Shown: positions 44,945 through 55,681, counted from the first letter of the stretch. The stretch is 64,000 nt of DNA from Apricaphanius iberus (GCA_028564705.1 JAPXFQ010001150.1:1-64000), one strand, 5' to 3'. The notes: generated by a model from the sequence alone, not told the origin. Numbers and translations are program-made.

Positions 44945-45925
44945 TTAGTGATATACTTCTCTATCTAAGTTATAAGACTGTATGGATTTATAGATGACAA
45001 GTTGTCTACTAGCCCTGTGATGGACTGGCAACCTGTCCAGGGTGTACCACGCCTCTCGCCCGTTGACAGCTGGAGATAGGCACCAGCCCCCCTGCGACCC
45101 CTGGAGGACTAAGTGGTTCAGAAAATGGATGGATGGATGGATGGATGGATGGATGGATGGAAGTTGTCCACTATACGAGATGCTAGGACGCAGTATTGCT
45201 GAAGTAAAGGGGGAGGAACCCATGTTAGTTTCAGTAGGATCTGCAGGGTCAACGTGATCCTGAGAAGAGGAGGCTGGGTTATACTGAGCTGACACGTTCT
45301 TCACAAAGGGTTGTGCTGCTTTTATCACGATGTTGTGTCTGGTGACTAAAGAATCATTGAAATATTTGGATCCCACAAGCATGCTCTTGCTCCTGTAGCA
45401 TCAAATGGTGAGGAATCAGGATTAAGAATAACAGCAAAGCATTATCTTAAAGACTTCCGGAGATCATGGCAATTTTTGTAAGATTGACTGTTACTCTGAA
45501 TCTGGTCTGTATGAATGGCAAAGGGTTCAAAAAGCTTGAGTAGGTTTTCCATCTTGGCCCAATCACTTGTCAGAAGTGTGTCCACCCCTAACTCCTAAAG
45601 CAGTTGGATTAGTTCCCCTTTGGTTTCTAGGAATTGTCTCAACATATCAAAAGTACTGTTCCAGTGAGTGGTACAATCCTGGATCAGTTTTTCCACACTT
45701 TTAGATCATTTAATCATTTGCCACTGGTAATCTCCTTACAGCATATACCAATTTTCTTGCTTTTGCAAAGATAGAATCAGCAGTTGGGTGTTTCATGCAT
45801 CTTTCATTGTGAGCTGGTGGGTATGTGCTAAGCATAGCATGCTGTGGAACATGCAGATGTCCCCATCTTCTTAATAAAATAAAAAGGCAGTTTTGATATA
45901 TTTGCCCCTGACGTATGTTTAACAT
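44945..45925 (-). pseudogene. hAT-family transposase fragment
   Basis: On the minus strand near 45690-45600 the reading gives KLIQDCTTHWNSTFDMLRQF. This is the W-containing motif of hAT transposases (the usual form is C-x-TRWNSTY-x-ML), here with His for Arg. A stop follows, then LLTSDWAKMENLLKLFEPF. The next open piece (45382-44945) starts after a frame change and reads into a tandem-repeat insertion. An ORF at 45925-45710 may be the preceding part but has no motif. The dimerisation domain is not seen. Confidence 0.65.
45008..45162 (+). repeat. Tail-type dispersed repeat with (TGGA)n microsatellite
   Basis: It contains GATGGACTGGCAACCTGTCC, GGTGTACCACGCCTCTCGCC, GACAGCTGGAGATAGG and ends in about nine TGGA units. 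This is a very common fish retroposon-tail sequence. It interrupts the hAT-derived sequence. Fragments of the same repeat lie at 12775-12870 and 13690-13775 in the opposite orientation. Confidence 0.75.
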
Positions 45926-46159
45926 TTAAATAAGAAAAATATGAATCCGCTGATTCCAGATTATGCTGCAGGTCTCTGAAGTAAATACATACATCATATT
46001 TCTTAATATTGTGATCAACATCATCTTACCGGACTATAAATTCTTTAAAAGCTTTTTAAATCGAAATATCTGAAAATATATCATTGCAGTCTCTTATGCA
46101 CTGCGTCAATAAAGGACAATGCTGCTCTTAGTACTAGGTAAGTAGAACATATCACTCTA
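45926..46159. other. Unassigned DNA
   Basis: No feature recognised. Confidence 0.4.
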
Positions 46160-46585
46160 AAGTCATTATACTTGCTAGTTTTTTTGCTACTTTTGCTAGT
46201 TTATAAATTATTGAATTGCTTAGGAGCAAAATACATTAAAGCTCTGTTGTCTCAGCATCCCAGACTAATCAGCTCTTTAAATTCCAGTATACTCAGCATC
46301 CCCAGAACCAGAACTAAACATGGAAGAGCAACATTTAGTTTTTACACTCCTCTAATCTGGAAAAAACTTTTGCGAAAATGAAAAAAATGTTTAAACACTG
46401 AGTTTCTTCAAATGTAGGGTAGATACCCATTTACTTAGAGCCTTTGACTGCTTGACTTTTGACTGAAATATAAATTTTAGTCATTTGTATCAATGTCTAT
46501 TATGCCATTGTAATTTACTCTATTTTGATCATGTAAAGCCCTTTCAATTCTCTTGTTGAAATGCGCAATACAAATGGATACATAT
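46160..46585 (+). mobile_element. 3' end of an L2/CR1-like LINE
   Basis: The ORF at 46172-46381 reads LLVYKLLNCLGAKYIKALL, IPRTRTKHGRATFSFY and PLIWKKL, the conserved C-terminal tail of L2/CR1 ORF2. It is followed by 3' non-coding sequence ending in GAAATGCGCAATACAAATG. Everything upstream is absent, the usual 5' truncation. Confidence 0.75.
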
Positions 46586-46934
46586 GTTGCTAAGTACAGT
46601 AGCACACATATATTTCACAGAAAACAAAAATAAGGAATGACCAGCCATAACAAGTTGGAGTGTGAAATGGTTAGGTTCTTGTGCGTCGTACCCATGTAAA
46701 TATCATGCTTTGTTTTAGTGCTTTATTTTTATTTTATTTATATTCTTGCAGACTAGTAAAGTCTTGGTTCTAATTCATAATTTGATTCCTTCAGATTTAC
46801 AAGATCATGGGTTAGGCTTTCTGATTCAAAAACAGCAATGTTTGAATAGGAGACTAAATCTCTGGTCCCTCCGTCTCCTGATGCTGCTACTATACAGCTT
46901 CATGAGGTGGATTAGTGTTGCTCTGCCCAGTTAT
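46586..46934. other. Unassigned DNA
   Basis: No feature recognised. The ORF at 46746-46964 runs into the L2 3' end and has no motif. Confidence 0.4.
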
Positions 46935-48306
46935 TTTCAGTTCAATTCACTTTTATTTATATAGCCTCAATTCACAACAAATGTCATCGAAGGCCCTTTA
47001 CAACAAAAATCATTTCAATACAATTATACAAACATTCCAATCAGTTAAGCTTTCTATGTAAGGAATCCCTGCAGATTGCAATGAGTCATCGATGTGAGTT
47101 TGTGCCCGGATCATGCAGACTCCAACCACAGCAGTTCCTCAGTAATCCCTCATACTGAGGAAGCATGTAGTGACAGGGGAGAGGAAAAACTCCCCTTTAA
47201 CAGGAAGAAACCTCCGGCAGAACCTGGCTCAGTACAAGCGGTCATCTGCCACGACCATCTGGGGGTCTGAGAAGACAGAGAAGAGACAGCATGGAGGATG
47301 GTCGGTCACTTTGATCATCATCTGGACCGATGCTCACCATCCAGCAGGGGGCATTATAGTTGAGCAGGATACCAGACCGGGTGGAGATTCTATGGGGAGA
47401 TAAACATTGAGAGAAAACAGGGTTAACAATAACAATAACAGCAGAAAAAATATATCTGGAGAGTAGTAGAATAGAAGTTGAAGAGTGAAGAAAAGTGGTC
47501 AGTCTGTCCTCCAACAGTCAAAGCCTATAGCAGCATAAGTACAAAAATAGCTTAGGATAACCTAATCCATTCTAACTACGTTTAAGCTTTATCAAAAAGG
47601 AAGGTTTCAACCCTAGTCTTAAAAATAGACAGAGTATCTGCCTCATGGACTAAAACTGGGAGCTGACGCATGGACAAATTGATGGACTAGTTTCTCTGCA
47701 TCACTCCTGGACAGGATGTTTCTAATTTTAGCAATATTCCGGAGGTGAAACCTGTTTAATATGGGATTTAAGTGTTATCTCTTGGTCAAAAATAACACCA
47801 TGGTTCTTTACATTATTACCAGAGGCCAAATTAATGCCATCCAGATGAAGTGACTGACTTAGCAGTATGCTTTTTAAAGGTTCTGGTCCATAGACAACAA
47901 CTTCTGTCTTGTCCGAATTTAAAAGCAGAACATTTAGAGTCATCCAGTTTTTTATGTCTTTAAGACAATGCTTGTAATCTACCTAACTGATTGGTTTAAT
48001 CAGGTTTTATGGATAAATATAATTGTGTATCATCAGCATAACTGTGGAAATCCATGCCATGTTGTCTAATTATTTTACCAATTGGAAGTAAAGAGTATAT
48101 AGTAAAGAGAATCGGTCCAAGCACAGAACCCTGCTGCACTCCACAAGTAACCTTCAGTGTGAAGAAGATTTATCATTAACGTTAACAAACTGGAATCTGT
48201 TGGACAGATATGATTTAAGCCAGCCTAGTGCTGTCCCCTTGATCCCTACAACATGTTCATGCCTTCCTAAGAGAATATTATGATCGACTGTGTCAAAAGC
48301 AGCACT

Positions 48307-48480
48307 GAATCAGAATCAGAATAGGTTTTATTGCCATTGTTTGAGAACAAGTTCACAAACTAGGAATTATTCTCGGTACAATCGTGCACATAAAACATTT
48401 AACATAAATAAAAATAAAATAAATAAAAATAAAAAGAATGAGCTATAAGGCTAAAGTCTTTATAAAAGACCAAGATCAAA
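48307..48480 (-). mobile_element. Truncated LINE 3' end nested in L2 copy D
   Basis: The L2 reading GTCAAAAGCAGCACTGA is interrupted by GAATCAGAATAGGTTTTATTGCC and resumes at AGATCCAACAAGACC. On the minus strand the insert ends with GGCAATAAAACC and TTCTGATTC, like the tail of the Rex1-like LINE at 5983. It is non-coding. The right edge is approximate. Confidence 0.6.
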
Positions 48481-49345
48481 AGATCCAACAAGACCACAAC
48501 AGTCAGAAGTCCATTGTCTGAGGCCATTAGAATATCATTAGTTACTTTCACCAGGGCTGTTTCAGTGCTACGATGAGCTCTTAAGCCTGACTGAAATTCT
48601 TAAAAAAGATTAGTGCTGTTTAGATGCTCACATACTTGATTAGCAACTATTTTCTCAAGAATTTTGGATAAGAAAGGAATGTAAGATATAGGTCTGTAAT
48701 TAGTTAAGTCATCTTGATCGAGGGAGAGTTACTTAAGTAATGGTTTAATTACAGCATATCCATTTATCAAAGATAGATTCATCATTTCTAAAATAGGGCT
48801 AGTAACCAGAAGGAACACTTCCTTAAATATACAAGTTGAGGGTTTAGATGGAGCTAATATTTGTGATAATTCTGACAGTTCAACAGAATCAAAATGGTAC
48901 AGTAATAAAGATGGTTCTACAGTTCTCTCTTATACTTTTGCATTTACTGAAAGATAGTTTATCATTTTTGGGAGAATGCCAATTATTTTATTTTTAAATA
49001 GAAATTACTTTAATTATGAAGAATCCCATAAAGTCATCCCTACTGAGAGAGGGGAGGATAGTTGGCTCAACAGAGCTATGACTCTGTGCAAGTTTGGCAA
49101 CTGTACAAAAAAAAAAACTAAGATTGTTTTTGTTTACAGTACCTCTATTAAGGACGTGAAATATGCTATTCTAGCTTGTCGAATGGTGTTATAAAGTTGT
49201 CGACTATTTTTCCAGGTTAGATAGGAATCATTTAAGTGTGTAGAGTGCCATTTTCTCTCCAGTTTCCTACTATTCTGCTTTAAAGTACGCAACTATGCAC
49301 TAAACCAGGGAGCCAACCTCCAACAGCTGATTACCTTCTTTTGTA

Positions 49346-49579
49346 AAGGAGCAGGAGACCGGATTGGCCGGCCCCCTGCTCCTATATAGTCTGCAATTCG
49401 GTTGCCGGAAATATGGCCACTGAACCGCAGACTATTTTGCAGCACACAGGCTTTTCAATATAAGGGGAATACACATGGGTGGGCTCATTTTACTTAGCCT
49501 AAAACACTTTATTACCCAATATAAATACGAAACTGAACATGAATATAATTTATTTTAGAAATCCAGCCCCCTGCTCCTT
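49346..49579. mobile_element. 234-bp MITE with TA target duplication
   Basis: Perfect inverted ends AAGGAGCAGG and CCTGCTCCTT are flanked by TA on both sides (49344-49345 and 49580-49581) and interrupt the L2 endonuclease linker. The left half contains further inverted words (GGAGCAGG with CCTGCTCC; TAGTCTGC with GCAGACTA), so it can fold on itself. TA duplication fits a Tc1/mariner-type non-autonomous element. No transposase is present. Confidence 0.72.
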
Positions 49580-50464
49580 TAAGGGGGCTACACTGTCTAG
49601 CGCCAAATACTGTGAGGAAGTAGTACTTTGAGTCACACCATCAATTTCTGAAGGGTTAGTGTTTGAATTACTGTGGTCCACTGTGGTATTTCGAGACACA
49701 TAAGGGAAGCAAGAATGGAACAGATTCTATAAAACTTGTTACAACGTTGTCTGATAAAGTTCTACTGTAATGAAATTTTCTTTCAGAATTGGGAACATTG
49801 GGTAAAGTAAATTCAAAGTTTATAAAAAAATGTTCAGATAGGAATGGGTTATGTGGGATGATTATTAATTCATCACACACAATGCAGTATGTTTGTATAC
49901 CGTCTATATTGTGCCGACCAGAGTGCGTGGGTCCCTTCACTTACTGAGTAAAGCCTGTTGAGTCCAAGATAATATTAAAACCACAAACAAAAGTGGTTTT
50001 AACGTTTTGCAGCTTGGATGTGGAAAACTAAGGATTAGATGTTCAAAAGAGCTGTAGCTAAAAATTGGTTTTGGGCTAATTTGTAAATTTGAATGAAAGA
50101 TGGTAGCAACTCCACCTCCTTGTCCAGTACTTACTGAAATAATAATTGGAAGGAGTTGACTCATTTATAATTACAAATTTCTCCTGCTGCTGCCATGTTT
50201 CTGACAGGCAAAATAGATAAATTTTATTATCACATATCAAGTCATTTACTAATAAAGTCTTTGAGAAGAGCAATCTTATGTTCAGTAAACAACGTCTAAA
50301 TGCCCTTTTTTTCTTGTTTAAACAGAGTCGTATTTATTTTAATGGGATTTTCATAGTTTGCTTTTGTTAGGTTAACTGTTACTCTATTTGATTTTGCCGT
50401 TAGCAAGACACAGTCTCAATGGGATATTGAGTGGGTAACAGTACAGAAGCTGCAGAGAGGTGGA

Positions 50465-51140
50465 TTAAACTATTACTCTGCTTCCTGGTCTGGACCCTGG
50501 TTTGTCAGTGTTTTGAAGGACTAATAAATTTGCCCAGATTCCTAGAAAGAAGAGCTGCTCCATCCAAAGGATGGATGGATGCTGTCTCTCCGGGTTTTCC
50601 CCAAAAGGTTTTCCAATTATCAATGTAGCCCATGTGATTTTCTGGACACCACTCAGATAACCATCGATGAAATGACAGCATGCGGCTAAACATGTTGTCA
50701 CTGGTCCGATCGGGTAGATTTGAGCAAACTTACACACCGAAGCAACACTAATTTTAGTGACCTCCGAATGGCATAACCGGGTGTCATTACCACCATTGAG
50801 AATAACAATCTTACGGTACTTACTCTTATCCTTAGCCAGCAGTTTCAGGTGGGATTTTATGTCATCTGTTTTTGCCCCTGGAAAACATTTGACTATGGTC
50901 GATGGTGTCTGTAATACCACGTTTTGAACTTTGGAACTCCCAATTATGAGGGCCAGTTTGACAGGGGGTGCATTACTGAGTGGGGGAAATCTGTTACAAA
51001 CGCAGACAGGTTGGTGGTGCCCTTTGGGCTGGGAAGTATGCTTTCTATGTACTGTCACCCAGCCGGACTGTGATACCAGCTGCATGGGTTCTATTGGAGG
51101 ACTGCTAGGTGGTTCTATCCTTTTTGGCTCCGCGTCGGCT
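50465..51140 (-). pseudogene. L2 copy D ORF1 with SGNH-esterase-like domain
   Basis: The open piece (51202-50465) includes SGWVTVHRK, then LALIIGSSKVQNV (nucleophile block), IVKCFPGAKTDDIKSHLKLL and IVILNGGNDTRLCHSE (GxND block), collinear with copy A ORF1. After about [19 protein letters not shown] the reading leaves the expected frame. The first residues before about 51140 are not L2-like, so the N-terminus is missing and the apparent start is accidental. Confidence 0.8.
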
Positions 51141-51225
51141 AACCTCCAATTTACACATACACTGCATATGGTCAGTGTAAATACACCCATATTAAAAATC
51201 ACTTGTTTTCTATGTTTTACACACA

Positions 51226-51524
51226 GTGTCTGTTAGTAGAAGGAGAACACTAGGTCTGCTACTTCTCCTTCCGTTATTGCGAAGAGGAAATAGGAGAGGG
51301 AGGCGGATTTGGGTGCACCTGTTTAACCAGCATCGGAAGCAACAAGGGGACTTCTATAATCTTGTGCTTGAATTTAGGATGGAAGCAAGCACCACCATCG
51401 GTATTTTCGAATGAGTTCAGAGCAGATGGAATATTTTTTTTCCCGTGTTGGTCCTGAACTTAGCATATAGTCAACTAACTACAGAGCTGCTATAGATCCC
51501 AAACAAAGATTGGCTGTTGCTCTA
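51226..51524 (+). pseudogene. PIF/Harbinger transposase N-terminal exon
   Basis: The plus-strand reading gives RRGRRIWVHLFNQHRKQQGD, then FYNLVLEFRME. After a frame change it gives RMSSEQMEYFFSRVGPEL, a stop, and a TNYRAAIDPKQRLAVALR stretch, the standard N-terminal region of HARBI1-like transposases. It ends at an AAG/GTAAGC splice-donor-like site (51524). An acceptor-like pyrimidine tract and CACACAG lie just upstream at 51226. The DDE catalytic exons that should follow are missing; BESS-domain sequence on the opposite strand comes next. Confidence 0.75.
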
Positions 51525-51765
51525 AGGTAAGCATAAAAAAATCACCCACAAAAAGTTAAAACCTGGTTTATTTGAACATTTAATGTATAAAGGCGAATTA
51601 AGCTTATAACAAACATCTAAAAATAAATATAGTTGGAAAATACAAATGGTAAAAAACATGAAAAAGATAAATAAAGTTTAGTATTATTAAATGTAGTATG
51701 AAAAAAAGAATTGACAGAAACACCCATGAACATTGATATACAACCCATGAACATTTATAAACTAC

Positions 51766-52440
51766 TCATGTACAACTAAATGCTTGAAAATGACCTCCCC
51801 CAATGTCTAGGTCCTTTATCTGTCCCTCACTATAAGACAACATCTGTGTAAATGGCCTTGTCGGTGTTGCAATGGTTTGCTGTGGGGGACTAAATGGCCT
51901 GAAAGATGCTGGTGTTGTGGGCTGAATGTAGTGTCCTGTATTGGTTGCTGAATGAAGTGCTGAATTTAGTGGTGTGTGAGGGCAAATGGGTTGCCAAACA
52001 GATGTATTAAAAGATGGACCAGTTGACTCCATCCCTGTCTCTAATTTGTGCAGTGTATTTAAAATGTTTATTTTGGCTGGTTGCCTCCGGTTTGTGCAGA
52101 ATTGGCACAAGACTAAGTGCAAAATGATAAGATTCTTCCAGACCATCTTTGGGCATTTGTAGTTTGGGTGGTGGCTCCTGCAAGATGAAGATGAGCCATT
52201 TGTCAAGGCCAGGTGTTGATGCAGGGTTTCTCCTGGAATCTGTGGTGCTACATGGCCTAGACATCCTTTCCCTGGGGCTTCGGGACCTAGACAAGGCTCC
52301 TTCATCTGAGGTTGAGGCTGCTAACTTGAAAGTGGTATAGTGGGTTGCTCCTGAAATCCTATCTGTGATGATGGAGCATCGGATCGCTCATCCTCAACAT
52401 CAGCAGATGGCTGTTGCTGGAAGTTGCTTCTTGAACTTTG
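51766..52440 (-). pseudogene. BESS-domain part of a Harbinger-associated MADF/BESS protein
   Basis: The minus-strand ORFs 52305-51766 and 52294-52007 overlap in two frames. One carries ESYHFALSLVPILHKPEA and the other continues AKINILNTLHKLETGMES. Together they match a BESS motif split by a frameshift. A Pro/Thr/Ser-rich tail follows. In fish PIF/Harbinger elements an accessory DNA-binding protein with MADF and BESS (or Myb-like) domains is encoded beside the transposase. The transposase fragment at 51226 faces it tail to tail, and a MADF exon lies upstream at 56577. Confidence 0.65.
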
Positions 52441-53021
52441 ACACAAATTATTTCAAATATTAACAGGAGCAAAGAACATAAAAAAGGAAAAAAATATATA
52501 TATATTTTATAGTTATCTATAGCCTACTATTGTCAGTTAGCTTAACATGGTTGTAATTTAATTGCAAGATTTATAAATAATACTTTATACTCTGCTGAAG
52601 TGATACAAATGCAGTTGTGACATGGTTAACATTTTTAAGATAATAAGTGTCTCATGTAAAAAAAAACATTCTTGCTGTCATTGTATATCTCACTCTTTTT
52701 GCACTCTTTTCATTTACTTTTATATTTATAGTGAATTTTATTCATGTGCTTAATGTGAAAACACACAGATTTTGGTAAATTTCTGAAATAATCTGACTCA
52801 GTTATACATTAATTTGAATCCTATTGTGATTTGTTACGAAAGTAGAGTATTTCATTTTTAGATGGTCATGCACTGTACATTATGGTATTCTTAATTCTGT
52901 TTTCATATATTTTTAATTTTGCATAAGTGTACATGCATAGATTGGTTGTAAATTTGCTTCTTTTCACCTAGACTTCCCCTCCCAGGGACAAAAAAAGATT
53001 ATTATTGTTCTCCTGAAAACC
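52441..53021. other. Unassigned AT-rich DNA, probably intron of the Harbinger accessory gene
   Basis: No coding or repeat signature except a short TATATATATA stretch near 52495. The intron interpretation is positional only. Confidence 0.35.
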
Positions 53022-53310
53022 CTCGGCGGAGGCAGGAACCAGATGGGTGTCCTTCAGAACACCCTCGGAGGAATCAGGAACCCGAGGCACATCCGTCTGG
53101 ATGCCATCGTGTTCACCTAATAACCCTCGGTGGAGTCTTCGGACCAAGGCGTGTTCACCTGAACACCCTCGGTGGAGTCTTGAAGGCGAAGCGCATCCAT
53201 CTGGACTCCCTCGGAGGAGACTTGGAGGCGAGGCGCATCCGTCTGGATGCCCTCGGAGGAGACTTGGAGGCGAAGCGCATCCGTCTGGATGCCCTCGGAG
53301 GAGACCTGGA
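53022..53310 (-). repeat. 42-bp coding minisatellite, about seven units
   Basis: Units begin CTCGGAGGAGAC or CTCGGTGGAGTC and end GGATGCC or AACACC; their starts step by 42 bases (53022, 53064, then 53126, 53168, 53210, 53252, 53294) with one 20-base interruption at 53106-53125. Read on the minus strand each unit gives a 14-residue repeat such as GIQTDALRLQVSSE. Confidence 0.85.
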
Positions 53311-54273
53311 CTGCGGCCTGCTGCTGGCGGCTGCTAGGAGGGACTGCGGCCTACTGCTGGCAGCCACTGGAGAGGTCCGTTAGCGCAGGAACCGTCACTG
53401 GAACGTCAGGGGTCGCAGGAACCATCACTGGAATGTCAAAGGTTGCAGGAACCGTCACTGGAACGTCAGGGGTCGCAGGAACTGTCTCTGAAACGTCGGG
53501 GGTTGCTGGAACCGTCTCTGGAGCAGAAGAGACCTCGGGAACCACCACTGGAGCAGAAGCGACCTCGGGAACCACCACTGGAGCAGGAGCGACCTCGGGA
53601 ACCACCACTGGAGCAGGAGCGACCTCTGGAAACACCACTGGAGCAGGAGCGACCTCGGGAATCAAGGCTGAGGAGCTGGACTCTGGACCACACTCAGAAG
53701 TCCAGGGTACCAGATCACAGTCGCAAATAGTCGCTAGTAGAATCTCGGGCTCAGGAACAGTTTTTACTAAGATCTCAGGCTCAGAAACATCAAAAGTAAT
53801 TAGAGTGGTCTGGATACTGTTGGAAGATAATCCAGAGGAGAACTGCTTTTTGTTTTTAAAGAAGTCATCATACAGTTAAAAAATGCTTTCAAGCATCCTG
53901 GAGTCAATTTTGGATTCTTTAAATAAGATTTCAAAGTCCTTTTCAGTTTTCGGCCACCAGATGGCGCCACCTCCAGCAGAGCCAGGGTGAAGCTCCGTGG
54001 CTGGATGCGCTGAGCAAGAGACCGCGGAAGAGGACTGCTGCAACTGGGAGCTTGCAACAGGAGGTTGGCAGGGGCCCGCGGAAGCAGAGCAGGAAGGGCT
54101 AAGGATGGCCCCGTGCGAAACATGGGTGGCATCAGAGCAGGCAGAGCAGCCTGTAATGTCAGGGAGGTCTTCAGCACCTTCTTTAATTCTCCTGATGGGG
54201 TGGTTTGAAGGACTGAAACTGACATAATTAAAAATAAAACTAGAAATATATATAAAATGCCCACAAGGAACAC
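53126..54273 (-). pseudogene. Repeat-rich ORF of unknown origin
   Basis: A minus-strand reading begins at about 54273 with a hydrophobic segment (FLVGILYIFLVLFLIMSV). It passes through TLALLEVAPSGGRKLKRTLK and an NPKLTPGCLKAFF stretch, changes frame near 53870, and continues through PEPEILLATICDCDLVPWTS into the VPEVAPAPVV and VPATPDVPVT repeats. After an in-frame TAG at 53351-53353 the same frame continues through the 14-residue repeats. It thus has only one frameshift and one stop over about 1.1 kb. I do not recognise the family. The context (between Harbinger pieces, next to a Tc1) suggests mobile-element origin. Confidence 0.45.
53385..53669 (-). repeat. 30-bp coding minisatellite, 9.5 units
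   Basis: From 53385 there are 4.5 units of the type GCAGGAACCGTCACTGGAAC plus ten bases, and from 53520 five units of the type GGAGCAGGAGCGACCTCGGG plus ten bases. On the minus strand they encode ten-residue repeats, VPEVAPAPVV and VPATPDVPVT. The exact period of 30 keeps all frames open on both strands. Confidence 0.88.
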
Positions 54274-54289
54274 GTTTTTATTTGGCCTG

Positions 54290-55340
54290 GCATGAAATCA
54301 ATTAAACCTGTCTGATAATTTTCTGGTTGGTTAAGCAGCTGAGGGCATTGTTAATCACTTTCAGCTGAAATGGTATTCATGGACTTAACAACAGGTGCAC
54401 TACAGTGGCAGATATTAGAAAACCCTCAAAACAGGACTGGTTTTACATGTGGAAGTCATTTAAAGTTTCTCCCTCTTGATCTTTTTTGGCTGGTTTTGGT
54501 TTGAGTAATTATCTCTACTGGCAGTATGAGGCGATTCCTTAATGCTACAGAAGTTGCACAGGTTGTCCAACTTCTCCAGGATGGCACATCCACACGTGCT
54601 GCCGCAAGAAGGTTTAATGTGTCTCCCAGCACAATCTCCAGAACATGGAGGTGATTTCAGGAGACTGGTGGTTATTCTCGGAGAGCTGGACATGGCCGTA
54701 GAAGGTCCTCAACCCATCAGGAGGACCGATACCTGCTCCTTTGTGCAAGGCAGAACAGGCTGAGAACTGCCCGTGCCCTACAAAATGACCTCTAGAGGTC
54801 CACTGGTGTGAATGTCTCTACCCAAACAATCAGAAACAGAGTTCATGAAGATGGCCTGAGGGCTCTGACTGCCATAAGGTATCAAGATGAAATCCTTGAA
54901 CCCATTGTCATACCTTACGCTAGTGCAGTAACTCCTGGTTCCCTCCTGATGCACGACAATGCCCGGCCTCATGTGGCAAGAGTATGCAGGCAGTACGTGG
55001 AGGATGAAGGAATTGAAACAATTGAATGGCCTTCACGATACCCTGACTTAAACCCAATAGAACATCTTTGGGAAATTATGTTTCGATCCATTAGGCGCCG
55101 CCAGGTTGCGCCTCAGACTGTACAACAGCTCAGGGATGCCCTCACACAGATCTAGGAGGAAATGCCACATGACATCATCCGTCGTCTCATTGGGAGCATG
55201 CCCTGACATTGTTAAGCATGCATACAAGCTCGTGGGGGCCACACAAGATACTGAAAAGCATTTTGAGTTGCAGAAAATACGTTTTTGAAAAAATGGACTA
55301 GCCTGCCACGTCTTCATTTCACTCTGATTTTAGGGTGTCT
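54290..55340 (+). mobile_element. Tc1-like transposon remnant
   Basis: The transposase-coding region is flanked by about 200 bp of non-coding DNA on each side, but I could not define matching inverted ends, so both limits are estimates. It lies on the plus strand between minus-strand Harbinger-related pieces. Confidence 0.65.
54526..55240 (+). pseudogene. Tc1-like transposase with internal deletion
   Basis: The frame starts at ATG 54526 with MRRFLNATEVAQVVQLLQDG, an N-terminal helix-turn-helix that would bind the inverted repeats. The second half has LLMHDNARPHVARVC and DLNPIEHLWE, which hold the second and third catalytic residues of the DD34E triad. In-frame stops are TGA 54652-54654, TAG 54793-54795 and TAG 55153-55155. 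Between HEDGLRA and LTAIRYQDE (near 54865) about 100 residues are missing without change of frame, including the first catalytic aspartate. The piece 54808-55155 is the longest open run. It cannot encode an active enzyme but could still act as a mobility substrate if its ends survive. Confidence 0.88.
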
Positions 55341-55351
55341 ACAAAATTGAC

Positions 55352-55597
55352 AAAATGCACGTAATAAGGAAAAGGAAAAACAAAATATTTAGCATGCATT
55401 CATTAAAAATGCATTTTTTAAGGAAAAGCCACATATATATATAGCTTTTTCCTATTCCTTTTACATACATTTCTGTCAAGAAAAAACAAAAAACAAATAC
55501 ATATATATATATATATGTATTTGTTTTTTTTGTTGTTTTTTTTTACTACGTGCATTTTTGTAAAAAAAAAAAAAACGTGTTTTTTCCTTTTCCTTAT
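55352..55597. repeat. Foldback-like low-complexity segment
   Basis: Three inverted pairs occur: AAAATGCACGTA (55352-55363) with its exact complement at 55547-55558; an 18-base purine run (55364-55381) with its complement at 55579-55597 (one extra T); and a perfect 42-base palindrome at 55488-55529 built around an AT repeat. The first two pairs are in order A-B-A'-B' rather than nested. No coding potential. Confidence 0.7.
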
Positions 55598-55681
55598 ACC
55601 TGGATTTTCATAGCAAAAAAAATACCTTTATTTTTCCTTTTACATATATTTCTGTCAATATATACATATATATAATTAAAG

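Larger units (their letters stand above)
47600..50290 (-). pseudogene. L2 copy D ORF2 remnant
   Basis: The endonuclease survives as short pieces (50273-50076, 50164-49937, 49940-49668) with LFCLSETW, STGQGGGVATIFHSNLQ and LSEHFFINF, where Glu replaces the aspartate of the SDH box. The reverse transcriptase region is read in several frames. Its catalytic box YADD is intact (48029-48040), and an ORF at 47943-47728 carries LNSDKTEVVVYGPEPL. A small deletion removes the segment around the usual FHLRN. Two later insertions split it further. It is inactive. Confidence 0.78.
46935..51140 (-). mobile_element. L2-type LINE, copy D, with two nested insertions
   Basis: A minus-strand L2 of the same subfamily as copies A and B. 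It has an intact-looking 3' end (46937, TATATAGCC and CAATTCACAACAAATGTCAT), ORF2 (about 50290-47600) and ORF1 esterase region (51140-50465). It is interrupted at 48307-48480 by a LINE tail and at 49346-49579 by a MITE. The 5' end falls inside ORF1, at about 51140 where similarity to copy A stops. Confidence 0.83.

Noticed and set aside
45120..45162. TGGA tandem repeat as a possible regulatory array
   Set aside because: It is the microsatellite tail of a common dispersed fish repeat.
53022..53669. Regularly spaced repeats that might suggest a CRISPR array
   Set aside because: Units are contiguous tandem repeats (42 and 30 bases) with no spacers and are coding; the genome is eukaryotic.
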